Source of the DNA: Paraburkholderia phenazinium
GTDB lineage: Bacteria; Pseudomonadota; Gammaproteobacteria; Burkholderiales; Burkholderiaceae
Direction of reading: 5' to 3'
DNA length: 64,000 bases
NCBI RefSeq assembly: GCF_900100735.1
Contig: NZ_FNCJ01000011.1
Span: forward strand, 1 to 64,000
Every line of letters begins with the position of its first letter. Within the stretch, counting starts at the first letter, position 1. This document shows positions 60,093 to 64,000 of the stretch, one piece after another. The notes under the pieces are model-generated. The model searched no databases, had not been told where the DNA came from, and saw only the letters and a program-made list of their open reading frames with translations. The translations under genes and the position numbers were made by a program.

Positions 60093-61431
60093 ATCATTGA
60101 TATGTCTGGTTGAAGACGACCCAATCATGGGTGAGTCCATGGTGGAGCGCTTCCGGCTAGAGGGGTTCGGAGTCGACTGGCACACAGGAGCGGCAGCAGC
60201 GTTTGACGCGATTCCGCGAAAAAGCTATGCGGTCGTCGTCAGTGATGTGCGCCTGCCCGACTTCTCTGGCGATGAACTGTACACGCGACTGACCTCGACC
60301 ATGACGAAGGTGCCGCCGTTTATGCTCGTGACGGCATACGCATCGATTGACAAAGCGGTGTCGATGCTCAAGGCGGGTGTGGCGGACTACGTTACGAAAC
60401 CGTTCGATATTGCTGAGCTGGTCCAGAAGATTCAGGCGTTATCGGCATCAAACATTCCCGAAGAAGCGATGCCGGCACACGGGCCACTTGGCGTGTCCAC
60501 TGCGATGAGGAAGCTCGCGGATGTGGTACCCAAAATCGCGAAACGGGCATCGTCCATTCTCATCAACGGCGAATCGGGTTCAGGCAAGGAGGTGCTCGCC
60601 AGGCATATCCACGATGTCGCAACATCTGGTCAGGACGAGCCATTCATCGCCGTGAACTGTGGTGCAGTCCCTGACACGCTGATGGAGGCCGAATTCTTCG
60701 GCTACGAACGCGGGGCTTTCACCGGCGCGGACCGTCAGAAAAAAGGGTTTTTTGAACTTGCTCATAGCGGCACATTGTTTCTCGACGAGATTGGTGAATT
60801 GCCATTGGCGATGCAGGTGAAGTTGTTGCGCGTCCTTCAGGAGAAGCGCGTTCGCAGGGTAGGCGCCGAGCGCGATGTGCAATGCAATTTCCGTCTGGTG
60901 TGCGCGACTCACAGAGACCTGCAGCAGCTGGTCGAAGGAGGACGATTCCGGGAAGACCTGTTCTATCGCCTGAACGTCGTCACGTTGCGTGTGCCACCTC
61001 TGCGTGAACGAAGCGACGATGTCCTATGGATTGCGCGCCGGTTTTTATCGGCGTATGCCGAGACTAACGGTGAGCCTGCAAAAGAACTTCATCCTGCCGC
61101 AGAGGCCGCGCTCGTCGCGTTCAACTGGCCGGGTAACGTGCGGGAGCTACGCAACCGCCTCGAGCGCGCGTGTCTGCTGTCGGGCAGAAGTGTTCTGATG
61201 CCCGCTGATGTATTCAGCGACCATGCCGCTTACGGCGACGAGGAGCAAACAGACGCTCCCACGCTGTCCGCCTATATGGACCGATGTGAGACGCTCTATA
61301 TCAACAATGCGCTAGTTCAGCACCACGGGCGGATTGCTGAGACGGCTGCAGTGTTGGGCATTTCGCGCAAGAGCTTATGGGAGCGGATGCGGCGTCACAG
61401 GATTGCCGGGCAGGAGCCGTCGACTGGTTAA
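60085..61431 (+). CDS. aioR: sigma-54-dependent response regulator AioR
   Basis: This 448-residue activator has a receiver domain (1-120, phospho-acceptor in VVVSDVRLPDFSG), an AAA+ domain with NGESGSGKE and the sigma-54 contact loop GAFTGA, and a Fis-type helix-turn-helix (AETAAVLGISRKSLWERMRR). Together with RpoN it switches on aioBA in response to arsenite. The near-perfect -24/-12 promoter in front of aioB is its likely target. ATG 60085 gives the complete receiver domain. Confidence 0.92.
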   Translation: MSESLICLVEDDPIMGESMVERFRLEGFGVDWHTGAAAAFDAIPRKSYAVVVSDVRLPDFSGDELYTRLTSTMTKVPPFMLVTAYASIDKAVSMLKAGVADYVTKPFDIAELVQKIQALSASNIPEEAMPAHGPLGVSTAMRKLADVVPKIAKRASSILINGESGSGKEVLARHIHDVATSGQDEPFIAVNCGAVPDTLMEAEFFGYERGAFTGADRQKKGFFELAHSGTLFLDEIGELPLAMQVKLLRVLQEKRVRRVGAERDVQCNFRLVCATHRDLQQLVEGGRFREDLFYRLNVVTLRVPPLRERSDDVLWIARRFLSAYAETNGEPAKELHPAAEAALVAFNWPGNVRELRNRLERACLLSGRSVLMPADVFSDHAAYGDEEQTDAPTLSAYMDRCETLYINNALVQHHGRIAETAAVLGISRKSLWERMRRHRIAGQEPSTG

Positions 61432-61528
61432 ATCGAAGCGGTGAGCCGCCGGTGTGTCGCGCAGGCCCTCCGTGACGAAAACGTACGCACTTACTCATCC
61501 AGAGCTTACCCGCACGCGCCGCTCCCAG

Positions 61529-61581
61529 ATACCCCACCCCCCTATGCTATGCTCCACGGACAATATACCCCATCGGTGTAT
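61529..61581 (+). promoter_or_regulatory. candidate DmeR/CsoR-family operators
   Basis: Two sites match the C/G-tract operators of RcnR/CsoR/DmeR repressors. One is ATA, a C-rich stretch, then TAT (61529-61545). The other is ATAC-CCCATCGGT-GTAT (61565-61581), which is an inverted repeat. They lie just before the metal-sensor gene at 61594. Confidence 0.5.
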
Positions 61582-61593
61582 GAGGGAGGAGCA

Positions 61594-61869
61594 TTGGGCC
61601 ACACTATTCAGGAAAAGCAGAAGCTTCTCAACCGCGTGCGCCGTATTAAAGGGCAGGTGGAAGCCATTGAGCGCGCACTCGAGGAAGAGCACGGTTGTTC
61701 GGACGTTCTGCAGCGCATTACGAGTTGCCGCGGAGCGATGAATGGCTTGCTGGCCGTCGTCCTGGAGGACCACATCAGGAATCACCTCGTCGATGCCGAC
61801 ACTCACGAAGAGCCCGGCGGCAGCGCAACAGACCAGCTCATCGAAGTCGTTCACAGCTATTTCAAGTAG
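61594..61869 (+). CDS. dmeR: metal-sensing repressor, RcnR/DmeR type
   Basis: Translated from TTG 61594 after GGGAGG, this is a 91-residue all-helical repressor. Its residues His3, Cys35, His60 and His64 coincide with the four nickel/cobalt ligands of E. coli RcnR. The TTG start is supported because it places His at position 3. It should bind the operators just upstream and release them with Ni(II) or Co(II). It precedes dmeF by 8 bp, the known dmeRF arrangement. Confidence 0.85.
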   Translation: MGHTIQEKQKLLNRVRRIKGQVEAIERALEEEHGCSDVLQRITSCRGAMNGLLAVVLEDHIRNHLVDADTHEEPGGSATDQLIEVVHSYFK

Positions 61870-61877
61870 AGCAGAAC

Positions 61878-63137
61878 ATGAGTGATTTCAGGGACGCCGC
61901 GTTCGGCGCAGGACACGACCACATCTTTCTGGGTGCGGCCCACGAGCAGAATGAGCGCAGGACATGGGCGGTCATTGCGCTGTGCAGCGCAATGATGCTG
62001 ATTGAAATCGTCGGCGGCAGCATGTTCGGGTCGCTCGCGCTCGTTGCCGACGGGCTGCACATGTCCACACATGCCGGTGCGATGCTGATTGCAGCGCTCG
62101 CGTACACATACGCGCGCAAGCACGCCACCGACTCCCGCTTCGTGTTCGGTACTGGCAAACTGGGCGACCTTGCAGGGTTCACGAGTGCCATAGTGTTGGC
62201 GATGATTGCCGTGCTGATTGGCTACGAAGCAGTGGCGCGATTTCTGTCACCCGTACCGATTCATTTCGGCGAAGCGATTCCCATCGCGGTGGTCGGCTTG
62301 CTGGTCAACCTGGCAAGCATGTGGCTGCTGAGCGGCGACCATCACGGACATAGCCACGGGCATGGTCATGGCGACCCCGCTCACGAAGACGAGGTGCAGA
62401 AGATTTTTGCGCCGTCCGGCGTGTTTGCCGTCTCCATCTTCGAGGATGGTGTGCCGCCCGTGTTCCGGATTACGCCAGCAACGGCGAACTCGCGACTGGA
62501 CTCGTCGGCGGTGTCCGTGAGGACGGTACGGCCTGACGGGACGCAACAGGTATTCGCTTTCGCGGACCGTGGTGGCTATCTGGAATCGAAGGAAGACATT
62601 CCTGAACCACACGCCTTCAGGGCCATCGTGCGGATGGTGGACGGCGAGCACGAGGTCGTATTCGAAGAGCACGAGCACGGCCACGACGCTCATGATGCGG
62701 CTACCCGGGACCACAACATCCGGTCGGCCTACATCCACGTGATGGCTGATGCGGCCGTCTCTGTGCTGGCCATTATCGGCCTGGTGCTGGCGCGCACGTT
62801 TGGCTGGCTCTGGATGGACCCGTTGGCGGGTATCATCGGAGCGCTGGTGATTGCAAACTGGTCGTACGGGTTGGTGCGCGACACCGGTGCAATCCTGCTC
62901 GACATGAGTCCCGACCGGCGCATGGCGGAGAACGTGCGGCACGCTATCGAGGACGGTGGCGACAGGGTCGTCGACCTGCATGTATGGCGGGTGGGTCCTG
63001 GTCACATGAGCGCGGTGGTGTCGGTCGCGACGACTGAGTCACAACGAGACTCGCGCTTTTATCACGCGGTGCTCGAGCGCTTCAAGGGGCTGTCTCATGT
63101 CACCGTCGAGGTGCAGCCGTCGCATGCGGCGGCCTGA
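61878..63137 (+). CDS. dmeF: cation diffusion facilitator, Co/Ni efflux DmeF
   Basis: This 419-residue inner-membrane transporter has an N-terminal HDHIF motif and TM helices with the metal site residues in LVADGLHMSTH and YIHVMADAAVS. A long His-rich cytoplasmic loop (DHHGHSHGHGHGD) lies between helices 4 and 5. That loop is followed by an unusual insert of about 100 residues before helix 5 (EVQKIFAPSGVFAVSIFEDG onwards). DmeF proteins export Co(II) and Ni(II). Cotranscribed with dmeR. Confidence 0.88.
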   Translation: MSDFRDAAFGAGHDHIFLGAAHEQNERRTWAVIALCSAMMLIEIVGGSMFGSLALVADGLHMSTHAGAMLIAALAYTYARKHATDSRFVFGTGKLGDLAGFTSAIVLAMIAVLIGYEAVARFLSPVPIHFGEAIPIAVVGLLVNLASMWLLSGDHHGHSHGHGHGDPAHEDEVQKIFAPSGVFAVSIFEDGVPPVFRITPATANSRLDSSAVSVRTVRPDGTQQVFAFADRGGYLESKEDIPEPHAFRAIVRMVDGEHEVVFEEHEHGHDAHDAATRDHNIRSAYIHVMADAAVSVLAIIGLVLARTFGWLWMDPLAGIIGALVIANWSYGLVRDTGAILLDMSPDRRMAENVRHAIEDGGDRVVDLHVWRVGPGHMSAVVSVATTESQRDSRFYHAVLERFKGLSHVTVEVQPSHAAA

Positions 63138-63151
63138 GGAGTTTGGATTCC

Positions 63152-64000
63152 ATGCAGACTGGACAGCGAGTCAGTGTTCTACGGCAAATTCCCAGCAGCG
63201 TGTGGGTGCTCGGCTGTGTCAGTCTGTTCATGGATATTTCATCCGAAATCGTCCATAGCCTGTTGCCCATGTTCCTTATGGCCGCTCTCGGAGCCAGCGC
63301 GACCACGATTGGTGTCATCGAAGGTATTGCCGAGGCGATAGCTCCTATCGTGAAGGTGTTTTCCGGAACGCTCAGCGACTATCTGGGAAATCGCAAATGG
63401 CTTGCCGTTGCAGGGTACGGACTGGGCGCGCTAAGCAAACCGTTTTTTGCTATGGCGCCGAGCATAGGTATCGTGGTAACCGCGCGCATCATGGACCGGG
63501 TGGGCAAAGGTATCAGAGGCGCGCCGCGCGATGCGCTTGTAGCTGATGTCACGCCGCCACATCTGCGAGGCGCTGCATTCGGGCTTCGCCAGTCACTGGA
63601 CACCATCGGCGCATTCCTCGGGCCGCTGCTGGCCGTTGTCATCATGCTGATGTGGGCCGATAATTTCCGCCTCGCCTTCTGGCTTGCTGTCATTCCTGGC
63701 CTGCTCGCGGTCGCCCTGCTGACGTTTGGCATCGATGAGCCTGCGCGGGAGCCGGGCGCAAAGCGGGTTAATCCGATTCGCTGGGACAGCATCAGGCAAC
63801 TCAGCACGAGCTACCGGTGGGTGGTTGTGGTGGGGGGGGTATTTGCGCTGGCGCGGTTCAGTGAGGCATTTCTCGTGTTGCGGGCCATGGGAAGTGGAGT
63901 GCCGATTGCGCTGGTCCCGCTCGTGATGGTCGCGATGAACGTCGTGTATGCGCTGTCGGCCTATCCGTTCGGGAAATTCGCCGACACGATGAGCCACACA
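63152..64000 (+). CDS. MFS transporter, truncated by window end
   Basis: The first 283 residues of an inner-membrane MFS protein are visible: helix 1 SSVWVLGCVSLFMDISSEIV, motif A-like GTLSDYLGNRKW, and DRVGKGIRGAPRDALVADVT. The frame is open to the end of the window. Such transporters are often found in metal/arsenic islands, but the substrate is unknown. It starts 14 bp after dmeF with GAGGAG before it, so it probably belongs to the same operon. Confidence 0.85.
   Translation, partial: MQTGQRVSVLRQIPSSVWVLGCVSLFMDISSEIVHSLLPMFLMAALGASATTIGVIEGIAEAIAPIVKVFSGTLSDYLGNRKWLAVAGYGLGALSKPFFAMAPSIGIVVTARIMDRVGKGIRGAPRDALVADVTPPHLRGAAFGLRQSLDTIGAFLGPLLAVVIMLMWADNFRLAFWLAVIPGLLAVALLTFGIDEPAREPGAKRVNPIRWDSIRQLSTSYRWVVVVGGVFALARFSEAFLVLRAMGSGVPIALVPLVMVAMNVVYALSAYPFGKFADTMSHT

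Overview
The window looks like a chromosome segment of a Paraburkholderia/Burkholderia-type betaproteobacterium. Most of it is GC-rich and carries genes typical of that group: a DUF4148 protein, a Gram-negative porin of the Burkholderia type, a nadE-glnB pair, fused-permease NitT/TauT transporters and many small lineage-specific proteins. No rRNA or tRNA gene and no CRISPR array was seen.

Left part (1 to about 36.5 kb) is ordinary chromosome. It holds an HSL-type hydrolase, a TPR/glycosyltransferase-9-like protein, a GST, a Dcm methylase with its Vsr repair nuclease, a PEBP protein, a DHA2 MFS pump and trehalose-phosphate synthase. A cluster of sigma-54 regulation follows: two enhancer-binding proteins, small proteins and tandem lipoproteins with candidate -24/-12 promoters. 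Next come a NitT/TauT ABC transporter, a diguanylate cyclase, an OmpR-type two-component system divergent from a Spy-like periplasmic protein, a pirin, a HisQMP-type amino-acid transporter, a porin and nadE-glnB.

At about 36,536 a FemAB-like (DUF482) acetyltransferase gene breaks off and accessory DNA begins. From 37.0 to 45.8 kb there is a tightly coupled six-gene operon, visibly richer in A+T. It encodes three tyrosine-recombinase-like proteins (660, 778 and 471 aa), a coiled-coil protein (201 aa), a TnpC-sized HTH/coiled-coil protein (127 aa) and a RecD2-like protein whose Walker A motif is destroyed. It recalls multi-recombinase elements such as Tn554, recombinase-in-trio elements and gamma-mobile-trio islands, but the gene set matches none that I know. 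The operon is bracketed by DUF482 pieces: the broken 5' end on the left, and a 3' remnant plus a complete diverged copy in the opposite orientation on the right.

From 47.5 to 51.4 kb lies a zone of gene scraps (a nucleoside-phosphorylase tail and an H-NS head fused to an SMC-ATPase tail) and two probable defence genes (an HNH-type protein and an AbiJ/HEPN-type protein). From 51.5 kb to the end is an arsenic/metal resistance island. It contains arsO-arsC, the arsenite oxidase operon aioB-aioA-cytC-moaA, and the divergent sensory operon aioX-aioS-aioR. A near-perfect sigma-54 promoter and an upstream inverted repeat precede aioB. A Ni/Co-type dmeR-dmeF pair and an MFS transporter that runs off the window follow. 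The right end of the accessory region is not reached.
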